64,000 nt of DNA from positions 62,001 through 126,000 of the forward strand of contig NZ_JQGJ02000012.1 in assembly GCF_000802155.2 (NCBI RefSeq). The letters run 5' to 3'. This document shows positions 26,530-37,200 of this stretch, in pieces. Made by a program: the position numbers and the translations under genes. This stretch comes from Pseudomonas frederiksbergensis (GTDB taxonomy: Bacteria; Pseudomonadota; Gammaproteobacteria; Pseudomonadales; Pseudomonadaceae). Within the stretch, counting starts at the first letter, position 1, and each line of letters begins with the position of its first letter. The notes under the pieces are model-generated. The model made no database searches. It was not told the origin of the DNA and saw only the letters and a program-made list of their open reading frames with translations.

Positions 26530-27315
26530 ATGCTTCCGGCTCTTTGGGTTGCCAAAACAGGTCTGTCCGCCCAGGACACCAACCTTTCCACTATTTCCAA
26601 CAACCTGGCGAACGTCTCGACCACGGGCTTCAAACGTGATCGCGCCGAGTTCCAGGACCTGCTGTACCAAGTAAAACGCCAGCCAGGCGCCCAGTCGACC
26701 CAGGACAGCGAATTGCCGTCGGGCCTGCAAGTGGGTACCGGTGTGCGCATCGTCGGCACCCAGAAAAACTTCAACGCCGGTAGCCTGCAAACCACCGAGC
26801 AGCCGCTGGACATGGCCATCGACGGTCGCGGTTTCTTCCAGATCCTGCAGCCGGACGGCACCACGTCCTACACCCGTGACGGTACCTTCCACCTCGACTC
26901 CAATGGCCAGATCGTCAACGCCAGCGGTTTCGCCCTGGAACCGGCCATCGTCATCCCGAACGATGCCCAGACCTTCACCGTGGGCCGCGACGGTACCGTG
27001 TCCATCACCGTGGCCGGCAACCCTGCTTCCCAAGTGATCGGCAACCTGCAGACCGCTGACTTCATCAACCCGGCCGGCCTGCAAGCCGTGGGCAACAACC
27101 TGTTCATGGAAACCGCCGCCAGCGGCGCGCCGCAAGTCGGCACTCCGGGCCTGAACGGTTTCGGCACCACGCTGCAGAACACCCTGGAAACTTCGAACGT
27201 GAGCACCGTTGAGGAGATGGTCAACATGATCACCACCCAGCGCGCCTACGAAATGAACTCCAAGGTGATCTCCACCGCCGACCAGATGCTCTCGTTCGTC
27301 ACGCAGAATCTGTAA
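26530..27315 (+). CDS. flgG: Flagellar distal rod protein FlgG
   Basis: 261 residues. Begins MLPALWVAKTGLSAQDTNLSTISNNLANVSTTGFKRDRAEFQDLLYQ, a near-invariant FlgG start containing the rod motif. Its C-terminus (VSTVEEMVNMITTQRAYEMNSKVI) is the partner helix. It forms the distal rod joined to the hook. 49 bp after flgF and the usual length for the family. Confidence 0.98.
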   Translation: MLPALWVAKTGLSAQDTNLSTISNNLANVSTTGFKRDRAEFQDLLYQVKRQPGAQSTQDSELPSGLQVGTGVRIVGTQKNFNAGSLQTTEQPLDMAIDGRGFFQILQPDGTTSYTRDGTFHLDSNGQIVNASGFALEPAIVIPNDAQTFTVGRDGTVSITVAGNPASQVIGNLQTADFINPAGLQAVGNNLFMETAASGAPQVGTPGLNGFGTTLQNTLETSNVSTVEEMVNMITTQRAYEMNSKVISTADQMLSFVTQNL

Positions 27316-27339
27316 TCGCGTCGCAAAATCCGTAGACAG

Positions 27340-27356
27340 GGCGGCCTGAGGCCGCC
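27340..27356 (+). other. Strong intercistronic hairpin between flgG and flgH
   Basis: GGCGGCC-TGA-GGCCGCC is a perfect 7-bp GC-rich stem with a 3-nt loop, lacking a T-run. It may slow RNA decay or processing between flgG and flgH rather than end transcription. Confidence 0.45.
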
Positions 27357-27378
27357 TGCAACACCAAGAGGTAGGGTC

Positions 27379-28074
27379 ATGAATCGCTTCGTATCTGTTC
27401 TGGCATTGAGTGGGATTACCGCATTGGCGGGCTGTGTCGCGCCAACACCAAGGCCCAATGACCCGTATTACGCTCCGGTGTTGCCACGCACGCCGTTGCC
27501 GGCCGCCGCCAATAACGGCTCGATCTACCAGGCCGGTTTCGAACAGAACCTGTACAGCGACCGTAAGGCTTTCCGGGTCGGTGACATCATCACCATTACC
27601 CTGAACGAGCGGACCCAGGCCAGCAAGAACGCCAACTCGCAGATCGACAAGACCAGCGAGACCAGCGTCGGCCTGACCTCGCTGTTCGGCTCCAGCCTGA
27701 CCACCAACAATCCGATCGGTGGCGGCGACCTGAGCCTCAATGCCGGATACGGTGCCGACCGATCGAGCAAAGGCGACAGCCAGTCCGGCCAGAGCAACAG
27801 CCTGACCGGCTCGATCACCGTGACCGTGGCCGATGTATTGCCCAACGGCATCATCGCCGTGCGCGGCGAGAAGTGGTTGACGCTCAATACCGGTGACGAA
27901 CTGGTGCGCATCGCCGGCATGGTCCGCGCCGATGACATTTCCACCGACAACACTGTTCCATCGACCCGCGTGGCCGATGCGCGCATCACCTATTCGGGCA
28001 CTGGTGCCTTTGCCGATGCGAGTCAGCCAGGTTGGTTCGACCGTTTCTTCCTCAGCCCGAAGTTCCCTTTCTAG
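27379..28074 (+). CDS. flgH: Flagellar L-ring lipoprotein FlgH
   Basis: 231 residues. Type II signal peptide with lipobox LAGC (Cys19), then NNGSIYQAGFEQNLYSDRKAFRVGDIITITLNERTQASKNA. This is the FlgH core. It assembles the outer-membrane L ring around the rod after Sec export and lipid modification. AAGAGG precedes the ATG. Directly followed by flgI with no gap. Confidence 0.97.
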   Translation: MNRFVSVLALSGITALAGCVAPTPRPNDPYYAPVLPRTPLPAAANNGSIYQAGFEQNLYSDRKAFRVGDIITITLNERTQASKNANSQIDKTSETSVGLTSLFGSSLTTNNPIGGGDLSLNAGYGADRSSKGDSQSGQSNSLTGSITVTVADVLPNGIIAVRGEKWLTLNTGDELVRIAGMVRADDISTDNTVPSTRVADARITYSGTGAFADASQPGWFDRFFLSPKFPF

Positions 28075-29190
28075 GTGATCAAGTTGAATCTTAAACAGCT
28101 GTTGATCGGTGCCCTGGTGATGTCGGCAGCCTTCACCGCTCAAGCCGAGCGCCTGAAAGACATCGCCAGCATTTCCGGCGTGCGTTCCAACCAGTTGATC
28201 GGCTACGGCCTGGTCGTGGGCTTGAACGGCACCGGTGACCAGACCACCCAGACCCCGTTCACCCTGCAGACTTTCAACAACATGCTGTCGCAGTTCGGCA
28301 TCAAGGTGCCGGCCGGTTCCGGCAACGTGCAATTGAAGAACGTCGCGGCGGTGTCGGTCAGTGCCGATCTGCCCGCGTTCGCCAAGCCCGGCCAGCAAGT
28401 GGATATCACCGTATCGTCCATTGGTAACTCCAAGAGCCTGCGTGGCGGCACCTTGTTGCTGACGCCGCTCAAGGGTATCGACGGCAACGTCTACGCCATC
28501 GCCCAGGGCAACCTGGTGGTGGGCGGTTTCGATGCCGAGGGCCGCGACGGTTCGAAGATTACCGTCAACGTTCCATCGGCCGGTCGCATCCCTGGTGGTG
28601 CGTCGGTGGAACGTGCGGTGCCGAGCGGTTTCAACCAGGGCAACAGCCTGACGTTGAACCTCAACCGTTCCGACTTCACCACGGCCAAGCGCATCGTCGA
28701 CAAGATCAACGACATGCTCGGCCCAGGCGTGGCCCAGGCCATCGATGGCGGCTCGATTCGCGTCACCGCGCCACTGGACCCGAGCCAGCGCGTCGACTAC
28801 CTGTCGATCCTGGAGAACCTCGAAGTCGACCCGGGCCAGGCGGTGGCGAAAGTCATCATCAACTCGCGCACCGGCACCATCGTGATCGGCCAGAACGTCA
28901 AGGTTTCGCCGGCCGCCGTGACCCACGGCAGCCTCACCGTGACCATCACCGAAGACCCGATCGTCAGCCAGCCGGGCCCATTGTCCAACGGCCAGACCGC
29001 CGTGGTCCCGCGTTCGCGGGTCAATGCCGAGCAGGAAGCCAAGCCGATGTTCAAGTTCGGCCCGGGCACTACCCTGGATGAAATCGTCCGGGCGGTGAAC
29101 CAGGTCGGCGCGGCACCGGGCGACTTGATGGCGATTCTCGAAGCCTTGAAGCAGGCCGGCGCGTTGCAAGCCGACCTGATCGTGATTTAA
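28075..29190 (+). CDS. flgI: Flagellar P-ring protein FlgI
   Basis: 371 residues. Start is the GTG immediately after the flgH TAG, suggesting coupled translation. A Sec signal peptide (cleavage near AQA-ERLKDI) precedes the family signature RLKDIASISGVRSNQLIGYGLVVGLNGTGDQ and the C-terminal AAPGDLMAILEALKQAGAL. FlgI forms the periplasmic P ring around the rod. Full length. Confidence 0.97.
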   Translation: MIKLNLKQLLIGALVMSAAFTAQAERLKDIASISGVRSNQLIGYGLVVGLNGTGDQTTQTPFTLQTFNNMLSQFGIKVPAGSGNVQLKNVAAVSVSADLPAFAKPGQQVDITVSSIGNSKSLRGGTLLLTPLKGIDGNVYAIAQGNLVVGGFDAEGRDGSKITVNVPSAGRIPGGASVERAVPSGFNQGNSLTLNLNRSDFTTAKRIVDKINDMLGPGVAQAIDGGSIRVTAPLDPSQRVDYLSILENLEVDPGQAVAKVIINSRTGTIVIGQNVKVSPAAVTHGSLTVTITEDPIVSQPGPLSNGQTAVVPRSRVNAEQEAKPMFKFGPGTTLDEIVRAVNQVGAAPGDLMAILEALKQAGALQADLIVI

Positions 29191-29201
29191 GGAAGGCGGT
29201 C

Positions 29202-30503
29202 ATGGTGGATATGCGCAAAGGCGCCTTGATCAGTGGGGATTCAGCGTCCTATTCGGACCTCAATCGCCTCAACCAGCTCAAGGTCGGCGACAAGAACAGC
29301 GAAGGCAACCTGCGCAAAGTGGCGCAGGAATTCGAGTCGCTGTTCCTCGGTGAAATGCTCAAGTCCATGCGTTCGGCCACCGAGGCCCTGGGCAAGGACA
29401 ACCCGATGAACACGCCGGAAGCCAAGCAATACCAGGAAATGTACGACCAGCAGTTGGCCGTTTCCATGTCCCGCGAAGGCGGGGGTATCGGCCTGGCCGA
29501 TGTGCTGTTGCGCCAGATGTCGAAGAACAAGCCGCTGGCCTCGGGCGAGGCGGCCACCTTGTCTGCCGCCAAGCAGCAAGAGGCGCTGGACAAGGCCAAG
29601 GCGCCAGTGCCTACGCCTGTGGCGGCCGGAACGCTGCCCGATGGGCCTTTGTCGCGCAGCAACGGCCAGCGTCCGCTCTGGGCCTCGCGGGCTGTGAGCG
29701 CGCCGCAAGGGGCCGAGGGCATTCACCGCAACGACATGGAATTGATCAACCAGCGCCGCCTGGCCCTGCCGCCGAAACTGGCCGACCGCCTGCTCGCCGG
29801 GCTGGTGCCTTCGGCGTCGGTCAAGCCTGAGGCCGTGGCGCAGAACGTCTTGCCGGATCGTGCCGTTGCCGCCGTCAAGCCTGCCACCGGTGAGCTGGCC
29901 AATGGTGACTGGCTGGCCGCGCTCAAGGCTGCCGAGCCCAAAGGCGACATGCAGGTTTACGGTCGCGCCGTGGCCCAGCCACCGCTGGCACCGGCGCGCA
30001 AGGCCTTCCGCGATGCCGATGAATTCGTCAACGCCATGCTGCCAATGGCCAAGGAAGCCGCTGATCGCATCGGGGTCGACCCACGTTACCTGGTGGCCCA
30101 GGCCGCCCTGGAAACCGGGTGGGGCAAATCGGTGATGCGTCAGCCCGATGGCAGCAGCAGCCACAACCTGTTCGGTATCAAGGCCAGCAAGAACTGGACG
30201 GGCGATTCGGCGCGGGCGATCACCAGCGAGTTCCGCAATGGCGAGATGGTCAAGGAGACGGCCGAGTTCCGCTCCTACGCCTCGTACCGCGACAGTTTTC
30301 ATGATCTGGTGAACCTGCTGCAAAGCAACAGTCGCTATCAAGATGTGCTGAAGTCGGCCGATAACCCGGAACAGTTTGTACGCGAGTTGCAGAAGGCCGG
30401 TTACGCCACCGACCCGAACTACGCCAACAAGATTTCGAACATAGCCCGGCAGATGACGAGTTACCAAAACTACGCCTCGGCTGGTGCCACCACGACTTTA
30501 TAA
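29202..30503 (+). CDS. flgJ: Flagellar rod-cap peptidoglycan hydrolase FlgJ
   Basis: 433 residues. The N-terminal rod-binding part (1-110) has EFESLFLGEMLKSMR and GGGIGLADVLLRQM. A linker follows, then a C-terminal glucosaminidase domain (about 270-425) with the catalytic region AQAALETGWGK and NLFGIKA. It caps the growing rod and opens peptidoglycan for it. Longer than enterobacterial FlgJ (about 313) because of the linker, as usual in pseudomonads. GGAAGG ribosome site. Confidence 0.96.
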   Translation: MVDMRKGALISGDSASYSDLNRLNQLKVGDKNSEGNLRKVAQEFESLFLGEMLKSMRSATEALGKDNPMNTPEAKQYQEMYDQQLAVSMSREGGGIGLADVLLRQMSKNKPLASGEAATLSAAKQQEALDKAKAPVPTPVAAGTLPDGPLSRSNGQRPLWASRAVSAPQGAEGIHRNDMELINQRRLALPPKLADRLLAGLVPSASVKPEAVAQNVLPDRAVAAVKPATGELANGDWLAALKAAEPKGDMQVYGRAVAQPPLAPARKAFRDADEFVNAMLPMAKEAADRIGVDPRYLVAQAALETGWGKSVMRQPDGSSSHNLFGIKASKNWTGDSARAITSEFRNGEMVKETAEFRSYASYRDSFHDLVNLLQSNSRYQDVLKSADNPEQFVRELQKAGYATDPNYANKISNIARQMTSYQNYASAGATTTL

Positions 30504-30513
30504 GGTCTGAACC

Positions 30514-32580
30514 ATGAGTTTGCTCAATATCGGGATGTCGGGTCTGTCCGCAAGCCAGACCGCACTGGTGACCACGGGTAACAACATCGCCAACGTCGAT
30601 ACCGCCGGGTATTCGCGTCAGCAGACCGTGCAGACCACCAAGGCGTCGAACCAGTACGGCAACGTGTTCATCGGCTCCGGCACGACCCTGGCGGATGTGC
30701 GCCGGGTCTATAACTCGTACCTTGAAGCACAACTGAAGACCACCACCTCGCTCAACAGCGATGCGGCGGCCTATCAGGGGCAGATCACCCCACTCGATTC
30801 CCTGCTGTCGGACAGCGGCACCGGCCTCAATGGCGCACTGACCAAGTTCTTCGCCTCGGTGCAGAACGTCAACGCCAAGCCGGGCGACGATGCTTCCCGC
30901 CAGTTGCTGCTCAGCGATGCCCAGGCCCTGAGCAACCGTTTCAACTCGGTTGCCAGCCAGCTGACCGCGCAGAACGAGAACATCAACGGCAACCTGTCGA
31001 ACATGGTCGACCAGATCAACAGCCTGGCCACCACCGTCGCCCAGTTGAACAAGAAAATCGCCGAAGTCTCCAACTCCGGCGGCGCTCCGAACGACCTGCT
31101 CGACGCCCGCAGCGAAACCATTCGCCAGCTGTCCACCTTCACCGGCACTCAGGTCGTGGAGAACGGCAGCAGCCTGGACATCTACCTGGGTTCCGGCCAG
31201 CCACTGGTGATGGGCAATATCACCAATAAACTGGAAGCAGTGCCGGACAAGAACGATCCTGGCCGCATGGGTATCCAGCTCAACAGCGGCTCCAGCGTCA
31301 TGGACCTTACCCAGGTGCTGACCGGTGGTGAAATCGGCGGCCTGATGCGCTACCGCAGCACCGTGCTCGACCCCGCCATGAACGAGCTGGGTCGCGTGGC
31401 GCTGGTCGTCGCAGACCAGATGAACAGCATCCAGGCCTCGGGCATCGACAAGAACGGTGCGTTTGGCTCCAACCTGTTCAGCAGCATCAACAGCGCCGCC
31501 CAGATGAGCCAGCGCAGCGTCGCCTCGCTGGGCAACAGCGCCGGGTCCGGCAACTTCAACGTGTCCATCGAAGACACCGGCAAGCTGACCACCAACGACT
31601 ACAAGATCACGTTCACCAGCGCTACCGACTACACGGTGCAGCGCTTGCCCGATAACACCTCGATGGGGGCGTTCAACACCGCGACCACGCCTCCACCGGT
31701 GGTCGATGGTTTCGCCTTGACCTTCGGCGGTGGCCCGGCGGTGGCCGGTGATTCGTTCAAGATCACCCCGACCCGCAACGCGGCGGGCAGCATCAAGACC
31801 GAGATGACCGACTCCAAGCGGCTGGCGATTGCCGCGCCGCTGGGCGCCGCCATCACGCCGGGCGGCAGCGGCACGCTGACCATTCCGGCCAGCGGCCAGC
31901 CGACCATGACCACCAAGCTGGACATCTACGACGAAGCCACCACCAGCATCATCCAGAACGGCATCAAGAACTCGATGCCGGTCAAGGTGGTGTTCGGGGC
32001 GACGTCGGCCGGTGGCTCCAGCCAGGCTTACCAACTACGCGATGCCCAGGGTGGCTTGATCAGCAGCGGCACGATCATACCCGGCCAGAGCAACACCCTG
32101 AGCCTGAGCGTTCCGCTCAAGGACGCCACGGGTGCCCCGATCATGGATTCGTCCGTACCGCCGGTGCAGCGTACCGTCACGTTCGACATGTCGATCGCCG
32201 GCGCTCCATCCGACGGCTCAGGTATCAACATCAGTCTCAGCCAGCCCGGCAGCCTGGACAACCGTAACGGGACCATCCTGGCGGGCTTGCAGACCGCCAA
32301 GACTGTGGACACCAACTCCGGCAGTAAAGGCATTTCCCTGAACGATGCCTACGGCAAGTTGGTGGAAGGCGTCGGTGCCAAGGCTGCCCAGGGCAAGCTG
32401 GACAGCGCCGCCACTGGCGCGATCCTGGACAACGCCAAGAATGCCCGCGATTCGTTGTCCGGCGTGGACCTGGATGAAGAAACCGGCAACCTGGTCAAGT
32501 TCCAGCAGTACTACACCGCATCCTCGCAGATCATCAAGGCTGCGCAACAAATCTTCAGTACATTGATCAACAGTCTTTAA
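30514..32580 (+). CDS. flgK: Hook-filament junction protein FlgK (HAP1)
   Basis: 688 residues. The N-terminal rod motif SLLNIGMSGLSASQTALVTTGNNIANVDTAGYSRQ and C-terminal GVDLDEETGNLVKFQQYYTASSQIIKAAQQIFSTLI are diagnostic. It joins hook to filament with FlgL. The central region is variable and Ser/Thr rich, as normal. 10 bp after flgJ, within one operon. Confidence 0.97.
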   Translation: MSLLNIGMSGLSASQTALVTTGNNIANVDTAGYSRQQTVQTTKASNQYGNVFIGSGTTLADVRRVYNSYLEAQLKTTTSLNSDAAAYQGQITPLDSLLSDSGTGLNGALTKFFASVQNVNAKPGDDASRQLLLSDAQALSNRFNSVASQLTAQNENINGNLSNMVDQINSLATTVAQLNKKIAEVSNSGGAPNDLLDARSETIRQLSTFTGTQVVENGSSLDIYLGSGQPLVMGNITNKLEAVPDKNDPGRMGIQLNSGSSVMDLTQVLTGGEIGGLMRYRSTVLDPAMNELGRVALVVADQMNSIQASGIDKNGAFGSNLFSSINSAAQMSQRSVASLGNSAGSGNFNVSIEDTGKLTTNDYKITFTSATDYTVQRLPDNTSMGAFNTATTPPPVVDGFALTFGGGPAVAGDSFKITPTRNAAGSIKTEMTDSKRLAIAAPLGAAITPGGSGTLTIPASGQPTMTTKLDIYDEATTSIIQNGIKNSMPVKVVFGATSAGGSSQAYQLRDAQGGLISSGTIIPGQSNTLSLSVPLKDATGAPIMDSSVPPVQRTVTFDMSIAGAPSDGSGINISLSQPGSLDNRNGTILAGLQTAKTVDTNSGSKGISLNDAYGKLVEGVGAKAAQGKLDSAATGAILDNAKNARDSLSGVDLDEETGNLVKFQQYYTASSQIIKAAQQIFSTLINSL

Positions 32581-32593
32581 GGAGCCGTAGCCC

Positions 32594-34159
32594 ATGCGCA
32601 TTTCTACTTCTCAGTTTTACGAAAGCACGGCTGCGAACTACCAGAAAAACTTCGCCAAGGTCGTCAAGAGCAGCGAGGAGGCCAGCAGCCTGGTGCGTGT
32701 GAACACCGCCGCCGATGATCCAGTCGGTGCTTCGCGCTTGCTGCAACTGGGTAACCAGGCTTCGATGCTGTCCCAGTACGAAGCTAACGTCACCACCATC
32801 AAGGCGACCCTGGGCAACACCGAAGCGGTCATGACCAGTATCGGCAACGTACTGCAGCGCGCCAAGGAGTTGGCCGTTAGTGCCGGCAACGCCGCCTACA
32901 CCGACGCAGACCGTAAAGCGGTCGCTTCGGAATTGGGCTCGATTGAAGAACAGCTGCTCAGCCTGATGAACACCAAAGATGAGAACGGCAAATACATCTT
33001 CGCCGGTTCCAAGGGCGATGTCGTGCCGTTCACCCGCAATGACGACGGCACCTACAGCTACAACGGCGACCAGGTCACCCTGGACCTGCCGATCGGCGAC
33101 ACCATGTCCATGGCCACCAACAGCACCGGCTGGGAAGTGTTCCAGCAAGCCGTCAACACCAGTCGTACTCAGGTCACCATGACCGCGCCGCCAGTGGATG
33201 ATGGTCGTGTGGTGTTGACCAACGGCCAGGTGTCGTCCAGCGTGAGCTACAACAGCCAGTTCCGCAGTGGTGAGCCGTACACCGTTGAGTTCGTCAGCGG
33301 CACCCAACTGAAAATCACCGACTCGGGCGGCAACGATGTGACCGCCGAAGCCAGCAAGGGCGGTGTCATCCAACCGCACAACCAGGCCGGGCAGACCGTG
33401 AGCTTTCGCGGTGTTGACCTGACCTTGAACGTCAACCTTCATGCAGGCGAGGTCGCGGACACGGTTTTGACAGGTCGTACCTTCACCCTGGCCGCCAAAC
33501 CTGACTCAATCACGCCGGCACGCAGCCCGGGCAATACCACCGCGACCCAGATTACGGGCAGCCAGATCACCGATCCGGCTGCTTACCACGCCAGTTTTCC
33601 GACGGGGTCTGCCGTTCTGAAGTTCACCAGCGCCACGGATTTCGACCTCTACGCCGCGCCACTGACCGCCGACAGCAAACCAGTATCGAGCGGCACCCTG
33701 GCAGGCAACGTCGCCACCGCATCCGGGGTGAGTTTCACCCTTAATGGTGCTGCGGCGGCCAACGATCAGTTCAGCATCGCAGTCAACACCCACGAGACCC
33801 AGAACATCCTGGACACCGTGAGCCAGTTGCGGACCGCATTGAACACACCGGCTGATGGCGACAACATCGCCATCCAGAAGTTGAACGCGGCGCTGGCTTC
33901 GGGTATCGGTAACCTGGCCAGCGGCACCGACCAATTGACCAGCGCATTGAGTTCGGTTGGTGGACGTGGGCAGTCGCTCGATACCCAGAGCGATACCAAC
34001 CAGAGCTTCGTCCTCGCCAATTCGCAAACCCAGTCGGCGATTCGTGACTCCGACCCAGCGGAGGTGATGACGCGCCTGACGTTGCAGCAGACTATGCTTC
34101 AAGCGTCGCAGTTGGCGTTCAGCAAGATCGCTCAATTGGGCTTGTTCAACAAGATGTGA
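32594..34159 (+). CDS. flgL: Hook-filament junction protein FlgL (HAP3)
   Basis: 521 residues. N-terminal RISTSQFYESTAANYQKNFAKVVKSSEEASS and RVNTAADDPVGASRLLQL, with C-terminal AEVMTRLTLQQTMLQASQLAFSKIAQLGLF, are flagellin-like coils. It is longer than typical FlgL (about 400-440) owing to a large variable middle (about 190-400). AAGGAG upstream. End of the flgFGHIJKL run; the flagellin glycosyltransferases follow on the same strand. Confidence 0.96.
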   Translation: MRISTSQFYESTAANYQKNFAKVVKSSEEASSLVRVNTAADDPVGASRLLQLGNQASMLSQYEANVTTIKATLGNTEAVMTSIGNVLQRAKELAVSAGNAAYTDADRKAVASELGSIEEQLLSLMNTKDENGKYIFAGSKGDVVPFTRNDDGTYSYNGDQVTLDLPIGDTMSMATNSTGWEVFQQAVNTSRTQVTMTAPPVDDGRVVLTNGQVSSSVSYNSQFRSGEPYTVEFVSGTQLKITDSGGNDVTAEASKGGVIQPHNQAGQTVSFRGVDLTLNVNLHAGEVADTVLTGRTFTLAAKPDSITPARSPGNTTATQITGSQITDPAAYHASFPTGSAVLKFTSATDFDLYAAPLTADSKPVSSGTLAGNVATASGVSFTLNGAAAANDQFSIAVNTHETQNILDTVSQLRTALNTPADGDNIAIQKLNAALASGIGNLASGTDQLTSALSSVGGRGQSLDTQSDTNQSFVLANSQTQSAIRDSDPAEVMTRLTLQQTMLQASQLAFSKIAQLGLFNKM

Positions 34160-34168
34160 TCCAGGGCA

Positions 34169-34195
34169 GGGGCCGTGATGCTATAAGCGGTCCCC
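34169..34195 (+). terminator. Weak hairpin after flgL
   Basis: GGGGCCG at 34169-34175 can pair with CGGTCCCC at 34188-34195, but the stem carries a bulge and only a broken T-rich tail follows. It could attenuate flgL readthrough into the glycosyltransferase gene. Confidence 0.25.
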
Positions 34196-34269
34196 GACCC
34201 GTTTCTTTATACGATTCAGGACGTCCTGCTCTCGCCTGAGTTGGCGCCCACCGGTTGAGAGCCAAGCGT

Positions 34270-37200
34270 GTGAAATCAGCTCCTCTTGTCAGCATCGCCA
34301 TCCCCGCGTACCACTCACGCTTTTTCCGCCTCGCCTTGCAAAGCGCGCTCGAGCAGAGCTACGAGAATCTTGAGATTGTTATCTGCGACGATTGCCGCGG
34401 CGATGAAGTCGAGCGTATTGTCCAGGAGCTTGAAGCAGGCTCGAGTGTTGCGGTGCGCTACCTGCGCAACCCTACCCGGCTGGGGTTCCAGCAAAACCTG
34501 TTGCGTTGCCTTGAAGAGTCCCGGGGCGAGTACATCAAGTTCCTCTGCGATGACGATCAGTTGCTGGCGTTCTGCGTCAGCCAGCAGGCGGCCATCCTGC
34601 AAGAACATCCGCAAGTATCGTTGGTGATCAACAAGCATCACCTGATCGATGCCGACAACTACGCCTTGCCGATCCGTGTTGAAAACACCGGCATCACCCA
34701 GTTCGATGCGCTGTTCAACGGCAGCGACATGCTGGCGTATTTTGAAAAAACCACCCGCAATATCCTTGGCGGTTTAAGTGGTGCATTGATGCGTCGCACC
34801 GACGTCGAGGCTTTGCTGCCGGCGTTGGCGCGGCCCGGCGAAGGCTTCGAGGCGGTCCTGGATTTTGCCTTGTTCATCTGCCTGTTGCGACGGGGTAACC
34901 TGGTCCAACTGTACGCCGAGGGAAGCGGTCAGCGCTTGCATCCGGACCGCCTGGCGCGTCAGGCCAAAATGCTTGAAGCGGCCACGGTGGAGCTGACGTG
35001 GCTCAAGGAAATGCTTGGCCAGCGCAGTGGCGAGCCGGCGCCGGCCAGTGGCTGGGTGCGTTACCAGGCGCTGGACCGAAGCAAGGAGGATGCGACCGAG
35101 TGGGAAGAAATAAACGTTTACTCGGTCATCGCGACTCGGCAGGGCGTTATCGGCTCGCAAGTTGGCACTGACATCGAAAGCTACGCAGACCTCTATGTGC
35201 AGTGGTTGGAGTGCCGCCGTTTCAGTCCATTGCGCAAGCAAGTCCTGTCCCGGCAGATCGCGCGCTGGGCCTATCGTCCGAGGATCGTCCCCGTCATTAT
35301 CGATGAGCAGGACGATCCTTATGCGCTCGGCATTACCCTGCAAAGTATCACGGCCCAGGCCTATGCCTGCGAATCGGTGCTGCTGCTGTCCAACGGTCGC
35401 CAGGGTGTGGACAACCATATCCTGCGCCTTGGACTGCAGGCTGACTGGGTGCAGCAGCTCAATGGGCTTTTGCCTCAATTGGACGGCGCCGATTGGTTCT
35501 ACCTGCTGCGTGCCGGCGACCGCTTGACCGAGTCTGCGCTCCTGGTCATGGCCGACCGGATTGTCAGCTCGCCAAGTGCTGCCTGCATCTACAGCGATGA
35601 AGGCGCGCTGGTGGATGACAAATCGGCGGAGCCGATCTTCAAGCCCGACTTCAACCTCGATCTGATGCGCGGTTACCCCTATGTCGGTCGGACTCTGGCT
35701 TTCGAGCGCGCGCGATTCCTGGCCTCGGGTGGATTCGATTCGAGCCTGGGCGAATTGGCGCCCCATGACTTGATCTGGCGACTGGTCGAAACGGACGGGC
35801 CGCAAGTTATTGGTCATATCCCTGAAGTCCAGGTCGAGTCGACGTTATCGTTCGCCCAATGGCTGTCGCAGCCGGAAGTCATCGAGCAAAACACCCGGCT
35901 GATCAGTGCGCATCTGCAGCGTATCGGCATTCCGCACCGGCTTCACCCCGGGGCGCTCCTCGCGCTGGTTCCGCGCATTGAATACCTCTTCGCCGAGCGT
36001 CCTCTGGTGTCGATCGTCATCAGCGTCAAGGATGACCTGAGTGCGCTGGAGCGTTGTATCAACAGCCTGCTCAGTGCGACGACATATCCGCACTACGAAA
36101 TCATCATTGTCGATAACGCCAGTGAAAACGCCGCGCTGCAGCATTGGCTGCGGGGCATGGCTGAGCTGGGCAGCGAAAAATTGCGAATACTCCTGCACCC
36201 GGGAAGTAGTAGTGAAGCAGTGATCCGCAACTTCGCCCTACAGCATGCCCGTGGCGAATATCTGTTATTGCTCAACCCCAATTGCATCGTGCTGGAAGCC
36301 GCTTGGCTGGATGAGCTGCTCAATCATGGGCAACGCCCCGAGGTCGGTATCGTGGGGCCTCGCACGCTTAACCAGCAGGGCCGGGTCATCGATGCCGGCA
36401 TGATCATGGGGATGGGCGGGTTGGCGGGCAGGGCCTTTGTCAACGAATCGGTAACGTCTGGCGGCTACATGCAGCGCTTGCAGACCGTGCAGAACTGGAG
36501 CGCCGTTGGCGATCATTGCCTGTTGGTACGCAAGCAAGTTCTGGAGGAAGCTGGCGGGTTCGATGAGTCGATCACAACGCAGCGCATCAATTCTCTGGAG
36601 TTGTGCCAGCAGGTCGGAAAAAACGGTTACCTGATCGTCACCACGCCATACAGCGATGTCGTGCTGGCCTCCGGTGTGGAGCCTGGTCGTGATCCTTCTT
36701 GGAAGCAGCGGCTGGAGGAGGAGCAGGAGGCATTCTATCAGCGCTGGTTGCCCAAAATCGCCAACGATCCCGCCTACAACCGTAACCTGACCCTGACCGG
36801 AAAAAGCTTCAGCCTTGAACCCGGGCCACGCACCGGCTGGAATCCGTTGATCACCCGTAACGTGCCCTCGATCCTGGGGATGGCGGTCAACACCTCGGCG
36901 GTGGGGCATTACCGGGTCAGCCAGCCATTGTTCGAGCTGGAGGCGGCGGGTCGAATCGTCGGGCGTGTTGCCTACGATACGCCCTCGATCATTGACATCG
37001 AGCGCCAGTCACCGGATGTGATCATTCTCCAGGGTCGCTATAACGTGGGTAAGTTCAAGGACATTGCCCAGGTCAAGACTTACTCCAAGGCCATGCGCAT
37101 CTATGAACTGGATGATTACATCGCCAGGGTCCCGGAGAAAAACGAACACCGTCGCAATATGCCGGACAACCTCGAAGACTTGCTGCGCCAAGGTATCGCC

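Noticed and set aside
26488..29169. Minus-strand open frame of 893 codons across flgG-flgI
   Set aside because: It is a shadow of strongly coding plus-strand flagellar genes in high-GC DNA; its translation is His/Arg/Gly-rich with no family motif. The same applies to long antisense frames at 29241-30467, 30250-32034, 50589-52817, 54603-56360 and 60435-62048.
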